Below, piece by piece: positions 46,595 through 58,905 of a stretch of 64,000 bases of DNA. Under the pieces are notes generated by a model, which was given only the letters and a program-made list of their open reading frames with translations, was not told where the DNA came from and made no database searches. How positions within the stretch are numbered: the first letter of the stretch is position 1; each line of letters starts with the position of its first letter. Both the position numbers and the translations under genes were made by a program. Source of the DNA: Diplodia intermedia (Eukaryota; Ascomycota; Dothideomycetes; Botryosphaeriales; Botryosphaeriaceae); assembly GCA_021495925.1 (NCBI GenBank), contig JAKEKT010000018.1, forward strand, positions 62,001-126,000. Reading direction: 5' to 3'.

Positions 46595-47137
46595 GGCGGA
46601 CGTCGGTCTTTTTGTGTGGATTGGGGGATGAGGTGACGTCGGCGGAGCGCGTGCTCGGCGGGGGCGGCGGGGCTCCGGGGAACAATTTTTTTTCTTTTTC
46701 TGGTTCGAGGGGGCGGAGCGGAAAACGCGTAGGGCTGAGAGCCAGGAACTGTCGCTTCACGTGGGACTGCCTCTGACTGGTGTAGGGTGGAACAAGCTTC
46801 CGCGGACAAAACGGTGGAGTTTAGCGCGGAGACGCCGGTTGGACATCAGCCCACTTCTGCCGCTCATACGTTCCGAGCTACCATGAGCCAGTCATCCATA
46901 TTCTATCCTTATGTGCACGCTTCTCATCTGTAGCATGCAGGCTAACGACAATCTATACCCAACACCGCCCAGAAATGCTAACATATGTAGCTCATGCAAA
47001 ATCAACCGGCGCCAATACGGTCGCTTCCGAATGCGGACTGGGAACCTGGCAGTAGTGTTTTGCATGGATCCCATGGAAACCCACGTGCCTTTACATAACT
47101 TGATTATAACAAAAGAAAAAAAAATGGCTAACAATGA
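46595..47137. other. Upstream region of the Yih1 gene
   Basis: These 543 bases separate the Yih1 start from the stop of the next minus-strand gene. They contain a T-rich run near 46686-46700 and must hold the Yih1 promoter and the neighbour's 3' UTR. No gene is seen. Confidence 0.55.
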
Positions 47138-48725
47138 TCATGACTGTGGTTGGGGTGCCGAAGGTTTGGAGAATTTGTTCGGCCAGGCCAGCTTGCCCGG
47201 GCAAATGTTCTCTTCTGCGTACGCCCTGTAGCGTTCGAGGATGTCGGTGGATTCCAAGCCGCTTCTTTGCGGGAGGAACGTGTAATGCGAAACAATGGCA
47301 CGGCCGTCAACGACAGCATCTGCAATTGACTGTTAGTGGCTTGACCGTCTAGCCTGCGGAGTACATACGTCTGCCGGTCCTCTTGGTCATGACCTCGGTG
47401 AAGTGGTACTCGTCGTCGCCGTTGCCGTTGTGAATGTCGCTCTCAATAATATCCTCGCCCCAGATGGCAATCATCTGAATGCCCATGCGCATGAAGTGAT
47501 AGTCCAGCGTGTGGAACTTGTCTGTATAACGCACCCATCGTTAGCGCCCAACATCTGGTACAAGCGCTACAGGGTCCCAACTTACACCTCCACAAGTCAT
47601 TGTTCTCCAGATGATCGAAGAAGCTGTAGTGCTCCTGCGCCGCGACTTGCCAGTGCCATAAACCTTGGCTAAAAGCGTCAAAGCTCGTCGTCGCAATCGG
47701 CGTGTTCTCAATGGGATAGTCCTCGGGTAGCGGTAGCCACCGGTGTCCCTCGAAAGGCGGCTCGAGTTTATCCTCCTCTGTAATATGGTAATCCTCGGGG
47801 CCGCTCCACTGCGGCAGCTCCGACGGGCGCCAGCGGCCCTGCTTGGCCACGTCCTCCGGGTTCGGCGGCGTCAGTTCCGGGAAGTAGGGCTTGATGGCAT
47901 CGAAGCGATAGTGCATCCAACTGAGCGAGGGCTGATTGACAACATTGGCCGCAACGACAAAGTTCTCCGGGTGCTCAAGCTTGTGCTGCACGAGCGTCCC
48001 GATCGCATGGTCTTCGATGAATACCTTGAAAATATCACAGGGACGTCAGTTCCATTCCGATCCGTGTCGCGCAATTTCCCCAATCCCATCCTGAAAGCCA
48101 CAGTCCACCCCGGCCCAGATTGGAGACATGTCAGACTCACCAGATCGTCATCCATCTTGATATACATGGTCCCATTCTCCGACATATCGTACGCGCTCGC
48201 GTAGTCGATGCCCTCGAAATTCAGGTCCCGCCTCGTGTACGCCGGCTCCGCCTCGACCTGCGCGTCCAGCCACTGCAAATCCTCCTCGACGCTCGTCCGC
48301 GCCAGCCAAATCACCTCGTCCAAGAAGCCGCCGTTGCGCGCCAGGTTGCGCTTCAGGTAGCAGTCCAGGATGGACACGCTGGTCGGCCGCCCGAAAAAGA
48401 CCAGCCCGACGACTCTGAATTCCTTGGGCTTCTGCCACGCCGTGACGCCCTCGAGGTCTTTCTTGTCCGTAACCGACCAGTATCGCGGAAGAGCCTTCCC
48501 GGGCCTGTATGGCGAGGCCGAAGAGGCCGGCGAGGAGGAAGAGGAGCGCATGTTCCAGAGCAGCAGCAGGGAGCAGGCGGACGCGGCCAGGAGGATGATG
48601 TTGCGCACGTTGAAGCGGATGGAGCGCCGGGAGCCGTAACTGGGGCTGCTGTAGGGCAGGCCGTTGCCAATGCCGATGCGCAGGCCGCCCGATGGGCTTT
48701 TGGCCTTGTAGTTGGGGACGAGCAT
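47138..48725 (-). CDS. Type II membrane protein of unknown function, glycosyltransferase-like
   Basis: Four exons (48725-48141, 48024-47586, 47521-47369, 47319-47138) encode 452 residues. A basic N-terminal tail is followed by one hydrophobic anchor (IILLAASACSLLLLW, ~43-57) and a Ser/Pro-rich stem, the layout of a Golgi type II enzyme. The lumenal part has FRVVGLVFFGRPTSVSILDC, EVIWLARTSVEEDLQWLD and YIKMDDDL (D192-D194). The last resembles the metal-binding DxD motif of GT-A glycosyltransferases, at a fitting distance from the Rossmann-like start. Later exons add VFIEDHAIGTLVQHKLEHPE, SLSWMHYRFDAIKPYFPE and LWRYKFHTLDYHFMRMG. I recognise no named family. Donors are GTGAGT, GTAAGT and GTATGT, and all junctions keep frame. 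A glycosyltransferase is a reasonable guess, not a demonstrated function. Confidence 0.78.
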
Positions 48726-50067
48726 CGCGGCTGCCGTAAGAGAGAGCTAGCCGTTCGTCGGACGGTGCTTTGAACGAGGGACTGGGCGCGGGCGATTGGG
48801 ACGTTCGGGAGCGAGCGCAAGGGACGGATAGCGGCGAGATCGGATACTGGAGGGCGGAGAGGTGCTGGAAAGACGGCGGAATAGAATACACAATCAGCTA
48901 GGCCGCGGAGCACCCAACATAGCGGTGGGGATGGGCGACACGGTGTGGAAAGAAAGTGAAAAGGGAGAGCAGGCTAGCTGCAGGAAAGTAGTAGCGAGAG
49001 TATGGTCGGAGAGCAGGAGAAGCGACAGTGAGACAGGCAGTCGGAAAACTAGCCGGCCCCCGTTGCGCAGCTCCGGATGTCAGGGTCGCCGCCCTTGCGC
49101 GTCAGCCACAGCTGCCCGCCCTGCCATCCCTTTCCACCTCTTGCTGCGACGTTGCTCGTGTTTGACTGACCTGACGCTGACTGTTCGTCCGCGTTTCACC
49201 ACCTATGGCGTATCCGTAACTCTTGCATGCGACAGCACCGCTCGTGGGCTCGCGCTCGCTCCTGCCACATTCGTGTGGCTTTCGTGCCTGAGGCGAAAAT
49301 CTGGCATCAACTCTCGCCGATCTGACTCAGCATCCCTGTGCACATCCACCCAGCACCCCCGGCCTGCCATCTTGCGCTCGAGGATACATAAATAGCTGTG
49401 TCTTGTGCAACACAGCCGCCGATCATCCGTCGATCCAAGTATAACCGCACAATGAATTGCCCGGACCAACTACTAATAGAACGTATGGGTTGGGCGGCAA
49501 TCTTTCACTATTCCTCTTCCCCAGGGCTGACAAGCCTACAACGGCGTGCGACAAGTGCCGACGGCTTCCCTTCAACCGCTTTGACCCGCGCCGGCGAGTC
49601 CGGGAAATGAAACCATCGTCATCGTGAATGATCACCCTAAGCAGTCACTAGTCTAGTCTGCGTGGTTTATTATAGCGAATGAACGGAAGAAAGAGCTCGA
49701 GCACTAAAGCAAACAGACTGTAGGAGATGAACAGTGTATGTACTACTTTTCTCCATTTCATGAAGTACTGAGGTCTAAGTGTTCATAGTCGTGAGATGAA
49801 GACGCACTCTCAGCCGGCTCAGGCAAGACTAAACGTGTATACCAAACAACGCCTTGCTGAACGAAATGGAAAACTAATGCCACGAAGCGAAGCCTGTTTT
49901 TTTGCGCCTCCCTAGCTGATCCTACCAAAGAGATATCTTGGAATTCCCCGCCCCGAGGTCTATGTCTTGTACCTAAAACCCCCCCAAAAAAGAATCTACG
50001 CCTCCCATAAGTGTGTGAATCTAGTGTGAACACTTCTACGTTTTGCTCGCCATTTTGTTCAGGACAA
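48726..50067. other. Upstream region of the type II membrane protein gene
   Basis: About 1.3 kb between this gene's start and the stop of the Trk gene. The first ~650 bases are fairly GC-rich and probably promoter. The part from 49620 is more AT-rich and should include the Trk 3' UTR. No gene is seen. Confidence 0.55.
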
Positions 50068-52774
50068 TTAGTCCCTCTTCTGAATCGTCGGCCCTGCCGA
50101 CAAGGCCCCACTCAAGAACTTGGTCAAACCCGCTGCGCTGGCGCTTCTTCTCTGCGGGTTCAGCCACTGGTTACCCGTCGGCCCTTCTTCGTCCCTGGCC
50201 GTTGCGATGCTGCCTCTTCGGAATGTCGGCGGTCGACCGGCGAATGCACCTGGATCCATGCGCTCGAGATCGCTCAAGTTACTGTTGCGTCGCGCCGCTG
50301 CCCGCCTACCTGCGTCCTCGTCTTCCTTTTTGTGCAACGTTTCCGACGGAAGCAGGATTGCCCGATCCAGTGCGTATGGAAGGCCTCTGTGCCGTCCACG
50401 GATCTGCATTGCGATGATGATAAGTTTTGACAGCGTCTTGAATTGACCCGAGAAAGACGTGTTGACGTTCGGATAGCCAAGGGACAGACCGACGGTGCCG
50501 TAGGCTGAGACGATTTCGAATAGCACAGAGAAGAGCGTAAACGAGAAGTCGTTCGTGTTTTCCAGGCGGGATCCTTCAATGATTGCGATGAAGAAAAAGC
50601 CCATGAAGATGTACCACAAATCGAATGATAGCTGACGCCGCAAATGAGTGCCAACGTAGCTCTGCTCGGCCTCGTCGGGAGCTGAGTGCTCGCTCCAAAT
50701 TCCCAGCGACTTTTCCTCGTAGACGTTGGTTCGACGCAGGGAGATGGCAATCGGGAAGACCGAGATGTACATCATGATCAAATACGACACTTGAACGGCT
50801 GGATGAAGATCGACGATGTTGACGCATGCGAAGCCTGCCGTACGTGTGCTCGCCGCTTGGAAGAGACCGTCCAGAACCCGGTAGCCTGGTGAGAGGTTGG
50901 TGACAGTCTCGTCGTTGATGTCCAGAATGACGAAAAATATCAAGTCAATGCCGTTGAGCAGCACCAAAACCCAGAAGAGCCACCAGGTAGCTTTGCTCGG
51001 GAAAAGCAGGGTAAAGCAGCGTCTCGGATGGTCGAGGAGAAACCTCACTTCCTCCCAAACGCCACTGCCGTATGGGACCATCTTCCCAGCCATCCAAATC
51101 ACCAGCCTCAACATGCATGGAAAGCCAGTGTTGCCGATGATGATGAGGAAACTGCCGAACAACATGGGCAACACCGCCTTCTGGAAGGAGACCATAGAGT
51201 CCGGCGTCAGCGTGAAACCGAGATCGTTGAACATCGACGCAGGCGTGAAGAACCCCCACCAGACGGCGCTGATGCCGTCGGGCTTTAAGACACTCCCATT
51301 GTAGCTCGAACGCACAATCCAGGGGAGGTGGATTACCATGCCGAGGAGATGGAACCCGACAAAGTAGAATACCAGAATGAAAGCCAGGGTTTTCAGAGCG
51401 CGGTACTCTATGCCACCCAGTTCTTCCCTCTGCTCTTCAGTAAGATCCACGAAAGCCGAGTTACGGCCTATCGTTGGCTGCCAGCTCAGGTACGGCGCGG
51501 GGTCCTGTTCGCGGTCCCTGCTACGGGCAGTGACAAAAGTCCTGAAAGTGCTTGCTCGACGGCGCAGGCCAGAGCCTTCGTTGTCGTGGTCCTCGCCCAG
51601 GGCGATTCTACGCTTTACGTTGCTGAAGCCTGTCCGGATCTTTCCGCCTACGCCGGCCACGTGCTCATCGAAGGAGACATGTCGCTTGAAAGTTTGGTCG
51701 TCTCCGTTCATGTTGGCTGCTGGGTCGACAGTATCGGCCGGCTGGTTCGCTTCATCGCGACCTCGCATGCTGGACTCGTTAGTAGGTTCCCGTGCCAGGT
51801 GCACGCCGCCATCTTCCTCTTCAAGTGATTGCGGCTTGTCGCCCTGGTCGAATTCCCTGGGACCCGGAATGCGCAGCCGTCCCTTGGCTTTAGACCGCCT
51901 CTGATTTTCCACGAAAGCAATGTGTTGTTCTGCAGGGCGACGTATTGGGAGACGGTCTTCAGCTGCAGCCGTGCGGCGAGGGGGCGGCTTGACGTCATCG
52001 GCGAAGGTGATGTCCCTGTGGAAAGGCTGAATCGAATCAGGCTGCTCCGCGGTTGAGGCCGCACCAACAGTGGTGCCTGTCCTGCTCATAGATTCGAATT
52101 GATCTTCCTTTTCGTCCGAGCCAGACGAGGATTCGGGCGCCGAGGCATGCAGAGAGTGCGGGTCCTTCTCGTTCTCTTCCTCGATTTGGCCGTCAATATT
52201 GCAAGGCGCACCTTGGGCATGACCTTGTTCGTTTCGGACAACAGTGATGGCGCGGCCGTTGACGCCCATTTCTTCATCGCCCAGATCCCCATCGGCCTTT
52301 GCCTCGCTCCTTGTTCTGGACCGAGTACGATTCCGGTTGCGCGACTCGGCCACGAGGCCCTGGAACCGCTTCTCGAACCAGTATAGGCGCACAAAGACAA
52401 CGAAAGTGTTTATGAAAATCGGGTTGCAGACGCACGCGATGAGCATGAGTACGACCTGCTGGTAGAGGTAGAGCTTGTTGACATCGATCGTGTTCAAGCC
52501 GCTTTGAGTGGCCGAACCACTGGCGAAGAAGAGCGCATCGATGTAGTCTAGACCGCCGGCCGGGTAGAGAAGAATGGAACCGAGAATGGTAATGAGGAGA
52601 ATATATAGGTCTGCGTGTTGGCGTCAGCCATGAGTGCAAGCAGAAGCGACAGCGCGTGTACTTACAATGAAGGGTGATAAAATTAAAATGCGGGCGGCGA
52701 AAGCTCCAGTCCGTAGGCATCGAGGGAAACTGGTTACGGATCCAGGCGCCCATCTCCATCAAAGGGGTGAACAT
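50068..52774 (-). CDS. trk1: Trk-type potassium transporter
   Basis: Two exons (52774-52666, 52610-50068) encode 883 residues. The join restores FNFITLHYLYILLITILGSI, the first transmembrane helix of fungal Trk. Four pore loops are visible: GSATQSGLNTID, PASMFNDLGFTLTP, AASTRTAGFACVNI and SAYGTVGLSLGYPN, each with the selectivity-filter Gly. Between the first and second pairs of helices lies a long charged cytosolic loop of roughly 300 residues. It is rich in Arg/Glu/Ser and has many possible phosphosites, as in fungal Trk1. The family imports K+ across the plasma membrane, driven by membrane potential or H+/Na+ coupling. I chose the ATG at 52774 because the frame upstream has no ATG. The intron (52611-52665) has a GTAAGT donor. 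Confidence 0.94.
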
Positions 52775-54802
52775 GGTGAGAGCGCAGAGGCGCGAACAGG
52801 GTGGCGCTGTGCTAGCAGTTCGCGAAGGAATTGGGCCCAGGTGGAGGCGAGAAAGCACTTTTCGCGCCCAGCAGCCGAGCGCTGGTGGGTTGCGGGGAGC
52901 GTGCGGGACCCCGCTGAAAGACAAGGTTGGAAGAAAGGTGAAGCAGAAGGCGGATGCGGAGGCCGGGATGTACCAGGTTGTTCGGGTGGGAGAAAACCGG
53001 GCAGCGGCGCGACGGCGAGAAGGTTCGGCAAGACCCGGGAAAGCGTCCTCACAGGGCGCCAGCCATGGCGTCTGGGCGAGCGATGGTTATTGTGGAGGCA
53101 GCGTTGGGGCGGGAGGCAGGAGGGAGAGCGCGGGAAGCACGCGGCGGGCTGGCGGGCGGATGGCGGACATTAGGCGTATCCGGCGGCGGAGGGCATGTCG
53201 CGGCGTGATGGAAATAGGTAGGTACGTAGGAGCGGGAGCGTGATTTGAGTGGCCGGGTCTCTCCTCGAGAAATAGGGCAATGATAAAGTCGGGATGAGAG
53301 GGCGGTGGGTGCGCCGGGCGCGGCTTGACGCAGGGCTCAGCAAAAGGGAAGCACTGCCAGGCTGCCAAGCACCGCCCGCGACTCAGCGCGCGCCTTCCGC
53401 AGCTTCGCGGCCGTTGCTCCAAGCCGTTGCCGTGTCTTGCACACTGACAGCTGCAATGCCGGCCGCTCCACTGCGCGCGCTGTTTTCCCGACGCGGGGCG
53501 CGTTCTCACACCACGCACCCCGGCCGCGCGCCACAGTCTCCACGCCGTCGGGCGAGACCCGGCTCGGCCGCGGCCCTGTGGCCCTGTGGCCCAGCAGATT
53601 GCAGTACTGCGAACACCGTCGTCATGCCCGTCGGCTGGCGCCAAGGTCCCATGCCCATCACCTAGCCTTTTTCAGACTCCAGCGCCACAGAGGTTGCGAT
53701 CTCAGTGTCCGCTTGCTGATCGGCAATCAGCCACGTTTTGAAACGAGTCAGCCTCTCGTTTATCACGGCGAATTGGCCTCATGGAGGCCGGCCCTTGCTC
53801 CTGCAGCGAGCCACCTACGTGCTCGGCCGATCAGAATGTCAGAACCGCATTGCCCCCTCGGTATTCTTTGAGTGCGATGAGGTTGAAGCAAACATCCGGA
53901 TACACAAGTAAACTCTCGATTGCACGAAAGATCAGACGCAGCCTTCAATTACCCATAACTATAAGTGCAGTGCCCCTATTGAAGAAGGGTATGTTTCGTG
54001 ACACGCGACTTGATGCTGGCGTCGCGAATTCGCAGCTCTCCCCGTCTTGAAGCTGCACTCCTTTGTCCATCGAGATCACATCGAGTGCAGTCAACTGACC
54101 GCCTCCCGAGCAGTAGTGTAGTAGCGGATGAGCCGCCGCCCTTCCGTCGGCGGGGGCGTTCTGGCGGCAGAGCCCGCACAACGCTCCGCACACATTATCG
54201 GGCCTTGCGCCAATCCCTTGATTCCCCACGATTACGCCCCTTCTCCACACACGACCGACCACATGCAAGGCTGCCGCCACGCAGGTGTCCTGTTTAATGG
54301 CGCTTGCATCGGCTACACCGATGCGCACGAGGCTAACGAGAGCAAGCCGCACGCGAGTGCCTTCGCCATGCCGAAGGCTTTGCGGGGAAGCAGAGGCACG
54401 AGGGGTGTGGGAACCCACAATATGTGGGTCCTCATAGCACCGGGCACTTGACGCTGCCATTGGGTCGGTTTCATTATTACAATCATCGCCGTAGCGTTCC
54501 AGTGCCAACGATCTTCATGCCGCTGACCTGGCAGTCGGACAATGCGCGTGAGGGAATTCGAAGGGCCTAGACGCCTAGACCTTCTGCATGATAACAATTC
54601 TGGAAATAAACGATCGAGCCTAGAGTACAGAAACGTGTGTAGCAAGCAATGCATGTACAGCTGCGGTTGTTTGGACGCCACAAAACACAAATCCGAAAGG
54701 CCCCACCATTGCTCGTTGATCGGTGGGGGTGGCGGGTCGGTTCGGGTCGCATGGACGACGCTCTCTTCAACTGGCGGCTCGCGCGCTGGATGCCCCCAGT
54801 CG
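52775..54802. other. Long upstream region of the Trk gene
   Basis: Two kilobases between the Trk start and the stop of the glycogen synthase gene. The stretch 52800-53660 is GC-rich with overlapping meaningless frames; 53660-54800 is of mixed composition. No coding signal is convincing. It should hold the Trk promoter and the glycogen synthase 3' UTR. Confidence 0.55.
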
Positions 54803-57093
54803 CTACGACCCGTTGAGCGCGGGAGAGTCCGCCGCGTTCTTCGTCTTCAACGTCAACGGGAATGGGTAGTCTTCGGGCTCCTCTTCCTCACTACTCTTCC
54901 GGTTAGGCATGTTCATCAAAAACGTCAAGAAGTCCACTTACGGTAGTCTCCATGCAATGTAATCCTCGGTGCTCAGACCTTCGCGGCCCTCCTGAAGCGA
55001 GGCAAAATCGCCAGGCGTCATCATGCCTGACCGGTCTCTTGGGGACCCGGGCTCCGAGAGTGGACGCGAAATCTTGACTTCAGCGTTGCCGAAGAAGTCA
55101 GGTTCATCACCGCCATCGAAGGCGTCGGGGTAGGCTATCAACGGTCAGCGAAACTGTCCCCTCTCACGTTCTGTGCTCCAGACTCACCTCTGCGCAAGGC
55201 CAACTGGCGGGCCTTGACGTACTCCATGCCCATCCTCTTCCAATCAAGCAAGTCACTCAGCCTTTCCGTCCTGTTGCGCTGGTTGATACGCTGACGCTTG
55301 CTCTTCTTCGTGAACTCGAACATGTAGTCCGAGAGCTGGTTTACCGAATCGTCGACCCCCTTCATTCGCCTGTCAACAATGTAGATGCCGTAGTCTTGGG
55401 CGTTCTCGATCAACTCCTCCATGTAACAACCGAACCCGGACAAGTTCGTCGTGATGCTCGGGACACCCATAACCGTACACTCTGCGGGCGTGTAACCCCA
55501 CGGCTCATAGTAAGAGGAGAATACACCTAGATGCGTACCACGGACGAAATCGTCATAATCCAAGGGCAGCACAGGGTTTGCGGAGTTCAAGAATTCGGGA
55601 TGGAACACAATCTTCACCCTGTCCGTCGAGTGGTTGAAGAGCTGACACCGACGAATCTGGTTGAGAATTGGATCGTCGTGGTCGTTGACCATGTTGTGCG
55701 TGACAATGGGCGGAAGGGTGTTACGCTTCATGGCAAACAGGCGTCGGCGAAGCAAGATCTTGTCTGCCGGCGTGATGAGCTCTTTGTCCTCGGGAAGCTC
55801 CATGCCTTCGTGCCAAGCAAGTGACCTCTCGAACAGCTTCTTCCCCACGTTTTTGGAGATTACGTCAATCGTGTCGTGCAGAGACTTGATAACGGCCTGG
55901 CCCTTGAGAGCTTCCACCGTCAGCGACTGCGTCTGAGCAGGCATGATGACGAAAGCCACGACAGTCATGGTAGAGTTGGCGCTCTTCATGCGGTGATTCA
56001 GTCGGGCCAATGACTCTATGAACATGTCCACGCCCTTATTGCGGTATTCGTAGCGACCAGCAGTAAAGAAGTAAAGAGTGTTATCCGGGTCGAAGTCGTT
56101 GTGTCCGTAAAAGTGGCCGCGGACAAAGTCGTTGATCTTCACTTTGGCCTGCTGGTGCAGATTCTGGAACTCATGCGTTGCCGAGAATTTCTTGACGTTC
56201 AGACCGTTGGGCAGCACTCCGTCCGGCTTACGCTTCAGAAGATGTTCGCTCTCGTAGGCAGTGATGTGCGAAACGGTGGTGAAGACATCGGCTGCGTGTG
56301 CCGCACCCCTTTCAATGCAGTATCTGTGGTAGATACCGCGCTTGCCTGCTTCCGCATCAACGTCGAAGTACTGCAGATTGTTGTAGAAATCGACGGATCC
56401 GGCGCAAAGGTAGCGCCCGAGGAGGGTGGCGTGCGTGGTGAAAATGGTCGTGACATCAATGCGCCTCTTCTTGCAGAGGGGCAGGGCAACACCGGCAAGC
56501 CATTCGTGGAATTGAGCGACGACGGCGCGTTTTTTCTCATGGAAGACATACTGGGGAGATGTTAACGTGATTTTTGGGCGGTCGGGAAAACATATTCACC
56601 TCTCCCAAAAACCATGCGATCAAATAGCCGAAGACGATGGCCTCGTTTGTTTCATGGTCGCCCGGCGGGGAGGGGATCCCGGCAACGGACCAGAGATCGC
56701 CTTTCCACTCGTCAAGGAATTGATAGGCAGTGCCTGTGTCGAAGAGCAAGACTCTTGGGGCACCATCAATCAGCCAGCGGCCGTAAAGTGTTGTGACGCC
56801 GCGGTCGTTCATGTTCTTTATGGTCTGAGACAGGGCCGGGTCCTTGGGCTCCAATTCTTCAACCTCGACCGCGGCTGAAGCGCGATTGAGGGGGCCCAAG
56901 AGCGTATAGGCAGCGCCATATTCTGCTGTCGTGACCTGAGCCTTGGACTTGAGGACGGAGTAAATGCCGCCCACTGTTTTGGTGTCAGTCAAGCCAATTC
57001 CGGCGATTGAGCTTGCGGCTGCTTACCTCGATTGGCGACCTCTGTGGCGACCTCGAACAGGACGTGATTGGTGACGTCTCGTGTGTCGGCCAT
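54803..57093 (-). CDS. gsy1: Glycogen synthase (GT3 family)
   Basis: Five exons (57093-57027, 56973-56600, 56550-55188, 55134-54942, 54893-54803) encode 695 residues, the usual length. The UDP-glucose site motif (NRVGGIYSVLKSK) lies at the N-terminus, interrupted by intron 1 after NR. The catalytic E-x7-E motif is EPWGYTPAE, followed by CTVMGVPSITTNLSGFG. The glucose-6-phosphate-sensing Arg cluster is intact (KRQRINQRNRTERLSDLLDW). The C-terminal tail is Ser-rich (SPRDRSGMMTPGDF) and ends PFPLTLKTKN, as in fungal Gsy proteins, where phosphorylation there inhibits the enzyme. The enzyme elongates glycogen with alpha-1,4 bonds in the cytosol. All introns are 48-53 nt; the last acceptor is GGAAGAG|T, needed to keep the EEEEPEDYPFP frame. 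Confidence 0.96.
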
Positions 57094-58905
57094 TGCGGCG
57101 GTGCTGGCGGCGAGCCGAGAGAAGAGCGTGGGCAGAGAGCGAGGGCGTTGCAGAAGTCAATTGAGCGATGCGCGCGACGGGATCGCGACGCTGATGGAGG
57201 CGCGCGGAGGTGGCTGCGCACGAGGGATTGGGAGAGGACAGGTGACGGTGTGGGAAGGAGCGTGGAAAGTGTATTCCTCGTGTCTGGGTGCAACAACCGG
57301 GAGTCGGGGCGTGTTGGAGCGGCGGGTAGCTGCGCTCAGCGGCTCGGATGCAGAGGGACAGGTGACGGAAGCAAGCAGCAAAAGATGTGCGGAGATGAGA
57401 GGCTGGGGAATTCGCTTCGCTACCAGCTACGCGACGTCAGAGGCATCGGGTGAGCGTCACCAGCAGCTGTGCCGCCCTGCATGCGCGCGGCGGCCTAACC
57501 CCGTCGTAGCGCGGGCGCCGCCGTCGCCGCCTTGCTATCGAGGAACGCGTCTTAGCTCACCGCGTTTGCTCTGATGTGGCAGCGCACTGTGGAGCTGTGC
57601 CAGCTCTCGAGAGCTGTTGCCCCGGCCGGGCGCCTCAATGTGCCCAGTGCGGCCTAGCCCCCCGCAGTTCCTTCGCCCGTGTCGCAGCCAGGGAGGCCGA
57701 ATTCTGGTCGCGGCGGCCGTGAGCCGGGCGGAGCGACATGCCGATGCGCCCTCGTGGCCCTCATCGCGTCCATCGCGAGACGGCAGGCAGGCAACTGGAC
57801 GCGGGCTGTCCAATCATGGGTGCGGATCAGCGAGCGCCGAGCCCGTGGAGCTGTGTCCATGTCCCATGGTGCGGTGCCCCGCAAGAGCTCGGACCGCCGC
57901 CCAACAGTCCCACTCCACCGCGCACCCGCGTCCGAGTAATGCAGAGAATCAGCCTGTCCGCCGGAGCCATTGTCCGCTGCCCACGCTGTGAGGCGGGCAA
58001 TTGCGTCGCATCGCATGGCTGCATGCTTTTGTCCGTGATCTAGAGGGCACGTCTGCATTGGGACAATCCGATCGCTTCAGCTGCCCTTGCCATGAGGTCG
58101 TGTGCCTTTCGCGAACAGAAGCACATGATTGCAACCCAATAGGAATAGCGCCCAGAAGTCCAGTTAACTTGCAACCAGGCCGTGCCTCTGACGCAATCCC
58201 ATGCAGAGCCTCTTCGAGTGTGCCGACACGGGTTGCTTTGCGACCGGGCCTGAAGGCGGTGACGCTTGGCCAGTTCAACGGCCAGCCAGCGCAATCAGCC
58301 GACGGAGAGAATGCCCGCTCTCTCATAGGCCTGCCACGACTCAAGCTCGCCCACCACTCAAGATTCGTTGCGTACTGCGTACGATCCCGATGAGGACGGG
58401 GCCCGTTCGCAGGAAGTCGTACCCTGGTAATTGGTTCGCGTACCCATAAAACGAACTTAAATTTTTGCACATGTGAACGGTAGCAGGCTCTCCTGTGCTA
58501 TATAGCATAGCGGCTAGCGTGACTGCTTCGACTCGTTCGCAACGGGACAAACCACTCAAGGGGCTGATCATGTCGCAAAAGAGACATGGACGTCTCGCGA
58601 CAACTTTTTTCGAGCAAGCCTCAAAGCACTGACCATACAGTGGGGATTACCTATGCTACAAGTACCGGTGTTGATCGAAGCTTAATCTTCGGCACCTGCA
58701 TCTACATCCATTGACGTGTCCTTGAAGAATTTTTCTACTTGTGCGCAGTCCTGGCCTTTTTTGAAGCTATCCTCGTATCAAAGCAAACGTGGTATTCTAA
58801 CTGAAGCCGTCATCGATGCCCTAACCAACCCAATTGCCCATGAGCACATGGCAGAACGCCCGTTTCCCTGCAAAACAAAACAACATCAGCCGCGAGCAGA
58901 CCCGA
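57094..58905. other. Long GC-rich upstream region of the glycogen synthase gene
   Basis: These 1.8 kb separate the glycogen synthase start from the MCM5 stop. The stretch 57100-58330 is GC-rich with overlapping frames lacking any domain; 58430-58905 is more AT-rich and suits the MCM5 3' UTR. No gene is supported. Confidence 0.55.

Noticed and set aside
52775..52924. Extension of the Trk frame upstream of 52774
   Set aside because: The frame stays open but has no ATG, and the added residues do not resemble Trk N-termini.
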